64,000 nt of DNA from Gemmatimonadota bacterium (GTDB lineage Bacteria > Gemmatimonadota > Gemmatimonadetes > Gemmatimonadales > GWC2-71-9): contig QHUK01000001.1 in the NCBI GenBank assembly GCA_003222085.1, forward strand, positions 1 to 64,000, read 5' to 3'. The translations under genes and the position numbers were made by a program. Positions 50,797 through 58,751 of this stretch are shown here, piece after piece (within the stretch, counting starts at the first letter, position 1; each line of letters opens with the position of its first letter). Below the pieces are notes generated by a model that ran no database searches, was not told the origin of the DNA, and saw only the letters and a program-made list of their open reading frames with translations.

Positions 50797-53700
50797 TGGA
50801 GGCTCTTCTTCAGAGAGGCGTTCATTCCCAGCGTGAAGCTCCGCATCAACGGATACGACCTGATGTTGTTCATTTCCGGGTCATATCCCCAGTCGCCGAT
50901 GTGGTCCATGAGCAAGAGCAGGTTCGTACCCGAGCAATAGAGGCGGGCGCTGCTCAAGCCCATGACGCGGGTAACCCTCTGTGGCAGGTCATAAGAAACG
51001 GTCAGGGCCTTCCACCGGAGGAAGGACCCGTCGCGCAGCCAGAACGTCGAAGCAGGGTACGTCGTCTTGTAGGGGGTGCCCCGGTACCCGGGATACGCGC
51101 CGTTGGGATTATCCGGCGTCCAGCTGTCCGCCCAGTAGCCGTAGGAGGCCTCTTCCGCTCGCGCCTGGATGGCCCTCCCGTCCGTTTGCATCAACAACTT
51201 GTTTCCCGCGGCGCCCGAGAACAATGCGTCGATGCGCAGAGCCTTCCAGGATGCGCCAACACTGAGTCCATAACTGATCGGTGGGCTGTTGTAATCGCAG
51301 ATCCAGGCTTGATCGTCGCCGGTGATCTTTCCATCCGGTGGGGCATTGCTAATCGTGCCATCCGGCGCGACGACAGGTGGACCCCGAAGATCTTTGTAAT
51401 TCAACATGCCTAGCTGGGCCGGCACTCCGTTGATCGTGTACCCGGGGGGAAGAGCGTCCAGGTCCGCTGGGGTGCGGAGTATGCCGGTGGCGATGTACCC
51501 GAAGCACGCACTAGTCGGTGCGGTGGTGCGACCCTTACGGGATTGATAGGGCCGGATGTTCTGGGCTTCGTTCAGCTGAACGATTTCGTTGGTGGCGTAG
51601 CCGAGAAAGCCTCGCGCGTAGTACTTGAAAGAGCCCGGCGCTTCTCCGGCGCCGCCGTTGTATCCCAACTCGACCTCGAATCCGTGCGAGTTGATCTGCT
51701 CGTAGTTCTCGTCCGGGAGCGTGGCCCCGAAGGTGCCGGGAATCTGCGCTTGTCGCGATCCCAGGATGTCGTAGGTATTGCGATAGAAGAGGTCCAGCGT
51801 CAGGCTGATCCTGTTATCCCAGAGCCTGGCGTCCAGACCGGCGTTGTACGACTTCGATTTCTCCCAGGTGATGGCTCTGTTGGCGAGACTTCCCGGAGCG
51901 ATGCCCTTTGTGGGACTGTCGAACACGGCTCCGGTGTCGATGACGTAGGACTGGAGCCATTGAAAGTCGCCGACGGCATCGTTCCCGACGACGCCGTACG
52001 AGGCCCGCAGCTTCAGCTCATTGATGAACGGGACCTTGAAAAACGGCTCCTGCGTGATGCGCCAGCCCGCCGCAACGGAAGGAAAGAAGCCCCAGCGATG
52101 CTCCGGCGCGAAGATCACCGACCCGTCATAGCGGAACGAACCCTGCAGATAGTACCGGTCGGCGTAGCTGTAACCCACGGAGCCGACATAGGAGAGTCTG
52201 GCGCTCCGTCCCTCGCGGCCGTCCACGCGTGAATCCGCGGGGTCGCTGCCTCCCGCGATGAATTGGTCGATACCCGACGAAATGAAATTGTCGCGCCGGC
52301 CCGCGAGCCAGGCGGTATCGCTCGCCGCCTGCTCGTAGACGAACAGGGCATCCACGTCATGATTTCCCAAGCGGTGCTTGTACGTGAGCTGAGCGTTGAG
52401 CTGATAGTTGTTGTACGGGGCCTCGTTCGTCCGCAGGAAATCCTCGGCACTCCGCTCCTTGGTGCCGACAACTTGACTTCCCAGCAGGTGGTTGTGCCCG
52501 CCCCACGTGTCGAAGAGCGTCATGTCGTACGGCAGGTTGAACTGCTTCTCGTATGACGAGGTGTATCCCTTGAAGTACGTCAGGCTCGCGCTCAAGCCTC
52601 GCACCCACGGCGTCTGATAATCCAAGCGGCCCCTGACGTTGAGCTCGGACCATTGCCGCCTGTCGTACCCGGACTGGTTCGATATCACGACACCGGGATG
52701 CCATTCGACCCAGTTTCCCACCGGGAATCCGTCAATGTAGGGGGGCACCATCCGGGTCCGCAGTGCGAGTGCCTTATACAGGTCTTCCTGGCCCCAGTCG
52801 GCCACACCTGTGGCGGCGTTTATGCCCCAGCTCGGGCCAAGCCGGTTCTGGCGCGCGCCGTTGAAATCCACCGACGCCTTCAAGCGGCTCGTGAGATCGA
52901 CGTCGAGATTGCCTCGTGCGGTCGTCCTCCCGAAGCTCAGATTGTCGAAGGAGCCTGTCGCGTCGAGGTACGATCCGCCGAGAAAGTACCTGACGCCGTC
53001 CGTGCCCCCGGAGATACTCAAGGAGTGATGGACATCGAGCGGATCTCGCCACAATGCGGCAATCCAGTCCCACGAATGCGTCCGGAAGTACGCCAGTTCG
53101 TCGTCGGTATAGTAGCGTGCATCGCTCGTGGGAACGTTGTTGTAGCTCAACGCATCGTTGATCGCCTTCGCATGTTGGTACGCATTGAGCGACGGCGGGA
53201 TTCTCGGCGCGTCCTGCCCCCCCACGGTGACGTTGTAGGAGAACTCCGTCGCTTTCACCGCACCACGCTTGGTCGTGACCAGGATGACGCCGTTCGCCGC
53301 CCTGGAGCCGTACAAGGCCGCCGTGGCGCCGTCCTTCAGTACGGAAATGTTGTCGACGTCCTGCGGGCTGAGTCCGTCAAACGCGAACTTGTCGCTCACG
53401 ACCCCGTCGATCACGTACAACGGATCGATGTCATTGAAGGTGCCGGGGGCCCGAATCCGGATGCTGGACTCACGCCCCGGGGTGCCGGCATTCTGCGTGA
53501 TCGTCGCACCGGCCAACCGCCCCGCCAGCGCGTTGGAAAGGTTGTCGACGGGCACATCGCTGAACTCCGCAGGATTCACGCTGGAAACGGACCCCGTTAC
53601 CGTGCGCCGGTCCTGCACGCGGTAACCCGTCACGATCAATGCCTCGAGCTGGGCAGGCAGTGCCGCCAGTCGAACATCAATCTCCGTCCGCCCGTCAATC

Positions 53701-53981
53701 GGGACGTCCTGGGGTTGATAGCCGATGAGAGAGAAATGCAGCGTATCCTGCAGCGACGGCACGCTCACCGTATAGCGTCCGTCGCCATTTGACGCGGTCT
53801 GCTGGTGCGTGCCCTTGATGCTCACACGCACGGACGGCAGGGGCAGACCGCTCACGGAGCTGGTGATCGTCCCGCTTACAACCTGAGCCTGCGGCGGCGG
53901 AGCGGCGGGCGGTTCCTGGGCGCGGCCTGCCCGCGCCGATAACAGCCCGACGAGCGCCACGATGGCGCACACAGGTCTCAT
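50793..53981 (-). CDS. SusC/RagA-like TonB-dependent transporter, locus 2
   Basis: 1062 residues from ATG 53981, with AGAGGA six bases upstream. Signal peptide MRPVCAIVALVGLLSARAGRAQ. Regulatory domain VVSGTITSSVSGLPLPSVRVSIKG, TonB-box-like ALIVTGYR, plug with DPLYVIDGVVSDKF and NISVLKDGATAALYGSRAANG, then the barrel. The open frame continues upstream to GTG 54110, the leader start, without a stop, but this would bury the signal peptide, so 53981 is preferred. Works with the SusD at 49054; GH95-like enzyme is in the same operon. Confidence 0.95.
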   Translation of the reverse strand: MRPVCAIVALVGLLSARAGRAQEPPAAPPPQAQVVSGTITSSVSGLPLPSVRVSIKGTHQQTASNGDGRYTVSVPSLQDTLHFSLIGYQPQDVPIDGRTEIDVRLAALPAQLEALIVTGYRVQDRRTVTGSVSSVNPAEFSDVPVDNLSNALAGRLAGATITQNAGTPGRESSIRIRAPGTFNDIDPLYVIDGVVSDKFAFDGLSPQDVDNISVLKDGATAALYGSRAANGVILVTTKRGAVKATEFSYNVTVGGQDAPRIPPSLNAYQHAKAINDALSYNNVPTSDARYYTDDELAYFRTHSWDWIAALWRDPLDVHHSLSISGGTDGVRYFLGGSYLDATGSFDNLSFGRTTARGNLDVDLTSRLKASVDFNGARQNRLGPSWGINAATGVADWGQEDLYKALALRTRMVPPYIDGFPVGNWVEWHPGVVISNQSGYDRRQWSELNVRGRLDYQTPWVRGLSASLTYFKGYTSSYEKQFNLPYDMTLFDTWGGHNHLLGSQVVGTKERSAEDFLRTNEAPYNNYQLNAQLTYKHRLGNHDVDALFVYEQAASDTAWLAGRRDNFISSGIDQFIAGGSDPADSRVDGREGRSARLSYVGSVGYSYADRYYLQGSFRYDGSVIFAPEHRWGFFPSVAAGWRITQEPFFKVPFINELKLRASYGVVGNDAVGDFQWLQSYVIDTGAVFDSPTKGIAPGSLANRAITWEKSKSYNAGLDARLWDNRISLTLDLFYRNTYDILGSRQAQIPGTFGATLPDENYEQINSHGFEVELGYNGGAGEAPGSFKYYARGFLGYATNEIVQLNEAQNIRPYQSRKGRTTAPTSACFGYIATGILRTPADLDALPPGYTINGVPAQLGMLNYKDLRGPPVVAPDGTISNAPPDGKITGDDQAWICDYNSPPISYGLSVGASWKALRIDALFSGAAGNKLLMQTDGRAIQARAEEASYGYWADSWTPDNPNGAYPGYRGTPYKTTYPASTFWLRDGSFLRWKALTVSYDLPQRVTRVMGLSSARLYCSGTNLLLLMDHIGDWGYDPEMNNIRSYPLMRSFTLGMNASLKKSLQ

Positions 53982-54110
53982 AGCGAATCCTCTAGGCTTG
54001 CAGGGAGCGAACAGCGAGGGGTCGGGGGAGATGCGACCAGGCAACACATGCTGCGTGTATTCAACAGCGGAGGGGGAGGCTGCCTGACAGAGACGGAGGA
54101 AATTCGCCAC
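53982..54110 (-). other. Leader-ORF region in frame with susC locus 2
   Basis: From GTG 54110 (AGGAG six bases upstream) 43 codons run in frame into susC without a stop. The first 25 codons parallel the 54-codon leader of locus 1: VANFL, a Cys at position 8, then AVE-x-TQ-x-VL at the same positions. Two synonymous changes (CTG/CTC, GAG/GAA) and no indel separate these blocks. In locus 1 the leader ends in a stop; here it is fused. Confidence 0.45.
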
Positions 54111-54282
54111 CGATAGCTCCTGGGGACGGCCCCAGACGCGTTCGTGTATCTTGTTCGTTTATCGAACTAAATCGCCCCAACCCAACGGCGGCGGCGACGT
54201 CACACGCTCTTGTGGGTCGAGCCCCCTTGTCGCGGGACGAGCGGGGCACCTGCGATGCGTTCGCAAGTCGCGCGCCAACTTG
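54041..54282. promoter_or_regulatory. Duplicated susC control module, copy 2
   Basis: Islands at 54041-54069, 54098-54122, 54146-54196 and 54252-54282 match copy 1. No ROK gene follows here: the plus-strand side runs directly into the 3' end of the BNR gene, 13 bases after the last island. This locus therefore looks like a duplicated susC regulatory region that lost, or never had, the divergent regulator. Confidence 0.75.
54153..54167. promoter_or_regulatory. Inverted repeat GTTCG-TTTAT-CGAAC, candidate ROK-type operator, copy 2
   Basis: Identical to 45294-45308, including the flanking GTATCTT on one side and TAA on the other. It sits 43 bases upstream of the leader-type GTG at 54110 (42 in copy 1). 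The regulator encoded at 45461 would be the natural ligand for both. Confidence 0.6.
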
Positions 54283-54295
54283 TTCGACTACGGCG

Positions 54296-55681
54296 TCACA
54301 AGCCGGGGGCGTTCAGGATGGTCGCGACCACGGCGGTCGTCCACTCGCCGTGGTTGTTCTTGTACGTGCCGCGCATCCACACCAGCAGCGTCCGCGGATC
54401 CCTCCACCGGGGCACGATCGGCCGCAGGTTGTCCGCGGTCGAGTTGGCAGTGATGGGCTCCCATCGCCACGTCGCGCCGAAGTCGCGGGTGGTGCCGCGG
54501 AATAGCTCGTGGTGGCGCTGGCCGTCGGCCGGGCTCACGAGCGGCTTGCCCGTGATGGGATCAGCGTCGGTCGAGATGTAGACGACATCGGGGTTGTTGG
54601 GATCGAGCGCGGCGAGACCCGTGTAGTCGTCCTCCCCGGCATAGAGGCGGGTGCCGGCGTAGGCGATTTCGTGCACTTGCCACTTCGATCCGTCCCAGCG
54701 GCCGTAGCCGAACCGGTGGTCGAAACCTCCCTGCCCGCGCGGCAGGCCGCGACCGTCTTTCTGCACCGAGAAGACGACGTACGGCCGTTGGGCAGCGTCG
54801 AGCTCGAGGTCGCACATCCAGGCCACGTTGTCGGGATCGCCCTGAAACACGCGGGTCAAGTCCCACGCGTTGACGTCCGTCTCGGTCGTCTCGCTGAGCT
54901 TGGCACGGCGCGTCCCGTCCGAGAGGTAGATGCTGCCGTCGCGGATGAACGCGTGATACAGACTGTTGTCGTAATTCCGCGGGTGGTTTTCCGTCATCAC
55001 GAAGTGAATCGTCCCCACACCGTCGAAGGCGTACTTCAGATAGGGACTGTACCCGCTGCGAGTGCCGTGGGCCACGCGACCGCCGTAACGCCAGGTGCGG
55101 CCGGTGTCGTCGGAATACATGTAGCTCGGCTCGAGCTCGACGCCGCGGAAAAAGTTCACGATGCGCCCTGATGCCAGCCGGAACAAATTCGAGTACGTGA
55201 CGTTGTTGCCCCGCAGCGGCTGAGCGGGGCTGCCCGGGGTGTCGAACGTGGACGGGGGCCCCCATTTCAGAGGATCGTGCGGCGCCGACAACGCCCAGTA
55301 AATGCGGCGCTCCACGCCGTGCTGCGTGTACACCGCGAGATAGCGTCCGTCCGGGAGCGCTAGGAACGCGGGGCTCGCGTGATCGTCCTGCTGCAGATGG
55401 CGGTGCAGCACCGTGTGCTGGGTCGCGCCCGACGCGAGGTCATAGACGGAGACCTCCACGTTGCCCCAGTCGGGATCGCGCTCGTTGCGATAGTCGCCCA
55501 CCGCACGCACCGAGCCCACGATGAGCTTGCCGTCGTCCACGATGGCCCGCTCGTCCATGAACCACGACCACGCGCCGTTGTCGTTCAGCTGGATCAGCTT
55601 GCCGGCCACGTAGTTCGTGGGAAGATCGGCGGCGACGGGTACCAGCGGCGCCAGCAAACCCAGCAGCCAGAACCTGCGCAT
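54296..55681 (-). CDS. Secreted BNR-repeat (BNR_4) beta-propeller protein
   Basis: 461 residues from ATG 55681, preceded by GGAGG seven bases upstream; an earlier ATG at 55705 lacks this. Signal peptide MRRFWLLGLLAPLVPVAAD. Propeller repeats are seen as LIQLNDNGAWSWFMDERAIVDDGKL, SASPAFLALPDGR-like strands, SDDTGRTWRYGGRV and a final RWRDPRTLLVWMRGTYKNNHGEW. BNR_4 proteins include polysaccharide lyases of the ulvan/rhamnogalacturonan type and sialidase-like proteins, so a lyase or binding role on uronate-containing glycan is possible. I do not see enough to assign catalytic residues. Confidence 0.78.
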   Translation of the reverse strand: MRRFWLLGLLAPLVPVAADLPTNYVAGKLIQLNDNGAWSWFMDERAIVDDGKLIVGSVRAVGDYRNERDPDWGNVEVSVYDLASGATQHTVLHRHLQQDDHASPAFLALPDGRYLAVYTQHGVERRIYWALSAPHDPLKWGPPSTFDTPGSPAQPLRGNNVTYSNLFRLASGRIVNFFRGVELEPSYMYSDDTGRTWRYGGRVAHGTRSGYSPYLKYAFDGVGTIHFVMTENHPRNYDNSLYHAFIRDGSIYLSDGTRRAKLSETTETDVNAWDLTRVFQGDPDNVAWMCDLELDAAQRPYVVFSVQKDGRGLPRGQGGFDHRFGYGRWDGSKWQVHEIAYAGTRLYAGEDDYTGLAALDPNNPDVVYISTDADPITGKPLVSPADGQRHHELFRGTTRDFGATWRWEPITANSTADNLRPIVPRWRDPRTLLVWMRGTYKNNHGEWTTAVVATILNAPGL

Positions 55682-55755
55682 CGTGTACCTCCGGATGTTG
55701 TTCACGGTGCGGCGGTGCCCGAAGAGCTCAGCCGCGACTCGTCGACGCCAGACGT

Positions 55756-57891
55756 TTATCGCGCCAGGGGGTCGGGTCGCAGCTGGAAGTGCAGGACCTT
55801 GCTCGTGGTGCCCCTACCGCCTTCCATGTGGAACGGCGCGCGCGTGCTCACCGTCGCCCATAACCCCCGCCCCTTCCAGCCGGCGTTCGGATCGTCGATC
55901 CGGCCATCCATCCATTTCGTGTAGAATCCCAAGGGGTAGGGGACGCGGAGCACGATCCATTTCCCGTCCTGCAACACGAGCAGCCCTTCCGACCCGTTGC
56001 CCGTATTGATCGGCACGTTCGCGCCGAGGCCGAGCACCCCGAACTGATCGACCCAGGTGTAATAGCTCGCTTCGGCGCTCCCCGATGTGGTCACGCCCTG
56101 GAGCTGCGGCAGGGGCTCCGGATAAAACGTCCAGCCTTCGGGGCAATGCTGACCGGTGGCGGTCGGTCCGTTGAGCGGGCCCTTGCACTTCCTGCGGTCG
56201 AAGCTCGCCAGGTGTCCGCTCGCAAGCTCCGTCCAGTAGACGCCGTTGCGGTCCACGTCGCCGCCGCGCGGCGAGAACCCCGCGATCGGCACGCCCGACC
56301 GGTCGAGCGGCAGCTCGTACAACTCTGCCAATGCCGTTTCCGGGGGATTGGGCCCCGGGTTCAGGCGCACCACGGCGCCCGGGAAGCCCAGTGACGTCCC
56401 CCAGATCGAGCCATCGGGAGCCGGGGCGACGGCGTAGAGGCCGGCCGCGATCCGCTTGTCCTTGGCGGGATCGAGCGGCTGGTCGGGCTCGACGTACGGG
56501 TCTCGTTTGCCGTTGCCGTTCGTGTCGAGGATCAGAGCCGTCCAGCCCTGAGATTGCTCTTCGTCGCCTGTCTCGTCGAACAGCTTCGTGTTCAACCAAC
56601 CCACCACCGGGCCGCCGCCCGAGGTCCAGAGCGTGCGGTTTGCGTCTTCGGCGAACATCAGGTGGTGGGTACTGAAGCACGTGCCGATGTGCCTGAGCTT
56701 TCGAGTCGTGGGATCGTAGACCGCGAGGTGACGGCCGGCACGGGCGAGCGGAAACAGCTTGGCCGACGGATGGCTCGACCCCGCCTTGCAGACGTCCGGG
56801 TTGTCGGGCGGCCGTACCGTGGAGGTGAGCCACACGCGACCGCGCTCATCGAGCATCGGGTTGTGCACGTTCGCTTTGCTGGTCCAGATGAGCTCGCCGC
56901 CCCAGTATGGCGACGGCTGCGGCATGCCCGCGCCGGCGGCGGGCTGCGTGGCGGGATCGCGAACGGTGAGCGGCACCCGGCTCGCCGTGTGACGCAGAGG
57001 ATCGAGCACGGGCAGATAGTCGGCGCTCAACTCCAGCGACCCGTAGATCCTGCCGTTCGCGTTGATCGCGGGATTCCGCCGGTCGGTCGAGACCTCGTCG
57101 TGGAGATAGGCCTTCGGGTCGGCCCAGTCCCACTCGCTGATCACGACGTTGCGCTCGATGCCCCGCGGCCGGGGCGGCGCCGGGGGCACTTCCCCCGCGG
57201 CGATCCGGTCGGTCCAGTCGGCGAACATCGCCAGCGCGCGATTTCTGCCGAGCTGGTTCACTGTCGCGAGCATCGCGCCGCCGGCCTGTCCCGACTGGAT
57301 GCGTCGGTCCCAGGCCGCGACCGACGTCGCGAAGTGGCCCAAGGTCGCCGGAAGCTCGCGCGTCCCCTTGGTGCCCAATTGATGACACGCCAAGCAGCCG
57401 CCCGACTTGACGATCCGGACCCACTCGGCCTGACTCTTCACGTTCGGCGACATCCCGTTCGCGTCCGCCGCGGTCGCGGTGAACTCCTTTTGCTCCGGGA
57501 TGCGCATCAGGGAAAGCCAGTACCCGGCCGGGTAGTACTCGGCGGCCGCGCGCGGCGTGGGCGCGGCGACGGCCGTCAGGTTGACGGTCTTCCCCGGCCG
57601 CACCGACGCCTTTGGCGAGTCCACCAACCCGTAGCCGCGCACCCACACGCTGTACGTCGCCTTGGGAAGGTCAGCCACCAGGTAGCGCCCCTGGTCATCG
57701 GTCACGACGATGCGGACGAACTTCGTCGGCAGGTCGTGCGTCTCGGCGATGACCCACACGCCCGCTTCCGGCCCATTGGGGCCGGTGACCACGCCCCCGA
57801 TGTCGTCGGCATCGACGTGAACGGCTTGCGCGGCGAGGCGGGACGCCGCCAGGCAGAGGGCGGCGCCGAGTGCCAGAGTCATCACACGCAT
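55756..57891 (-). CDS. Periplasmic protein with carboxypeptidase-like domain, one c-type heme motif and a propeller
   Basis: 711 residues from ATG 57891 (a second ATG at 57882 overlaps the upstream stop as TGATG). Signal peptide MRVMTLALGAALCLAAS. Residues ~25-110 form a CnaB/carboxypeptidase regulatory-like domain (GGVVTGPNGPEAGVWVIAET, DQGRYLVADLPKATYSVWVRGYG). A single heme c motif CLACH follows at about residue 169, with a possible Met ligand later. The remaining ~500 residues look like an NHL/Vgb-type propeller (WTSKANVHNPMLDERGRVWLTS, HHLMFAEDANRTLWTSGGG, VYWTELASGHLASFDRRKC). It may be an electron acceptor or sugar-oxidising partner for the GMC enzyme at the head of the operon; this is inference. 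Confidence 0.75.
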   Translation of the reverse strand: MRVMTLALGAALCLAASRLAAQAVHVDADDIGGVVTGPNGPEAGVWVIAETHDLPTKFVRIVVTDDQGRYLVADLPKATYSVWVRGYGLVDSPKASVRPGKTVNLTAVAAPTPRAAAEYYPAGYWLSLMRIPEQKEFTATAADANGMSPNVKSQAEWVRIVKSGGCLACHQLGTKGTRELPATLGHFATSVAAWDRRIQSGQAGGAMLATVNQLGRNRALAMFADWTDRIAAGEVPPAPPRPRGIERNVVISEWDWADPKAYLHDEVSTDRRNPAINANGRIYGSLELSADYLPVLDPLRHTASRVPLTVRDPATQPAAGAGMPQPSPYWGGELIWTSKANVHNPMLDERGRVWLTSTVRPPDNPDVCKAGSSHPSAKLFPLARAGRHLAVYDPTTRKLRHIGTCFSTHHLMFAEDANRTLWTSGGGPVVGWLNTKLFDETGDEEQSQGWTALILDTNGNGKRDPYVEPDQPLDPAKDKRIAAGLYAVAPAPDGSIWGTSLGFPGAVVRLNPGPNPPETALAELYELPLDRSGVPIAGFSPRGGDVDRNGVYWTELASGHLASFDRRKCKGPLNGPTATGQHCPEGWTFYPEPLPQLQGVTTSGSAEASYYTWVDQFGVLGLGANVPINTGNGSEGLLVLQDGKWIVLRVPYPLGFYTKWMDGRIDDPNAGWKGRGLWATVSTRAPFHMEGGRGTTSKVLHFQLRPDPLAR

Positions 57892-58751
57892 GAGAGATAG
57901 CGCTCCTTCAGGAGCGGCAGCAGGGATTCGAGCGGCGTGTCCCAGACTGCCTGGTTGAAGATCTCGACCTCGATCGGCCCGGCGTATCCGGCCCGCTCGA
58001 CGGCGGCGCGGATCCGGCACAACTCGATCACACCGTCGCCCATCATCCCTCGATTCATCAACACGTCGTGCACGGGTACGAGCCAGTCGGAGACGTGGAA
58101 CCCGACGAGCATGCCGGCCGCCCGGGCCAGCTGATCGTACAGCTCCGGGTCCCACCAGATGTGATAGACGTCGGCCACCACGCCGACCGTGGAGAGGTCG
58201 AAGCGTTCGGCGAGGCGACGTGCCTCCCGCAGCGTCGTGATGCAGGAGCGCTCCGCGGCGAAGCCCGGGTGCATCGGCTCGACGCCGAGGCGCACGCCGC
58301 GCTCGCGGGCATAGGGAACCAGCTCGGCGATGCCGTCGGCGACCATGCGGCGCGCGGCGGCGATGTCCTTGTCGGGCGCCGCCCCGCACACGAGCACCAG
58401 CACGCCGGCGCCGAGCGCCGCCGCTTCGTCGACCGCGCGGCGATTGTCCTCGATCCGCGCGGTTCGCTCCTCGCGCGTGCCCGCGGGGAACATCCCGCCC
58501 CGACACACGCTCGAGACTCGCACGCCCGCGTCACGCAGCAGCGACGCCGCCGCTTTCACGCCGACTTCGGCGAGCCTGTGACGCCACACCGCGACATACG
58601 GCACGCCGTGCCGGGCGCAGGCGTCCACCACCTCCTTGAGCGTGGCCCGCTCGGCGGTGATCTGGTTGACGCTGAGGCGGGAGATCGGCAGGGACCCCGG
58701 AGACTCCGTGAACCCCGGGCTTGCGCCCGGGGTCAGTGAACGGCGGCTCAC
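57882..58751 (-). CDS. TIM-barrel sugar isomerase/epimerase family protein
   Basis: 289 residues from GTG 58751, overlapping the previous stop (GTGA). AP-endonuclease-2-like barrel: RLSVNQITAERATLKEVVDAC, GVPYVAVWRHRL, VSSVCRGGMFPAG, GVRLGVEPMHPGF (Glu/His), GVVADVYHIWWDPEL (Asp/His), GFHVSDWLVP, and IEVEIFNQAVW (Glu). These are the usual divalent-metal ligands. The first ~20 residues (RRSLTPGASPGFTESPG) are encoded by a palindrome (58713-58732) and are probably not part of the fold. Cytoplasmic; substrate unknown, likely a keto sugar or polyol-derived intermediate. Confidence 0.82.
   Translation of the reverse strand: MSRRSLTPGASPGFTESPGSLPISRLSVNQITAERATLKEVVDACARHGVPYVAVWRHRLAEVGVKAAASLLRDAGVRVSSVCRGGMFPAGTREERTARIEDNRRAVDEAAALGAGVLVLVCGAAPDKDIAAARRMVADGIAELVPYARERGVRLGVEPMHPGFAAERSCITTLREARRLAERFDLSTVGVVADVYHIWWDPELYDQLARAAGMLVGFHVSDWLVPVHDVLMNRGMMGDGVIELCRIRAAVERAGYAGPIEVEIFNQAVWDTPLESLLPLLKERYLSCV
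58713..58732. repeat. 20-bp hairpin CCCCGGGC-TTGC-GCCCGGGG
   Basis: Perfect 8-bp stem with TTGC loop, flanked by GTGAA and TCAGTGAA. It is within the first codons of the TIM-barrel gene and does not match the other palindromes of the window. Confidence 0.85.

Noticed and set aside
54061-54249. Short minus-strand ORF sharing GLGRFSSINEQDT with a frame at susC locus 1
   Set aside because: The shared residues are a translation of the conserved inverted-repeat region. The two frames relate differently to their leaders, so this is better explained as DNA-level conservation.
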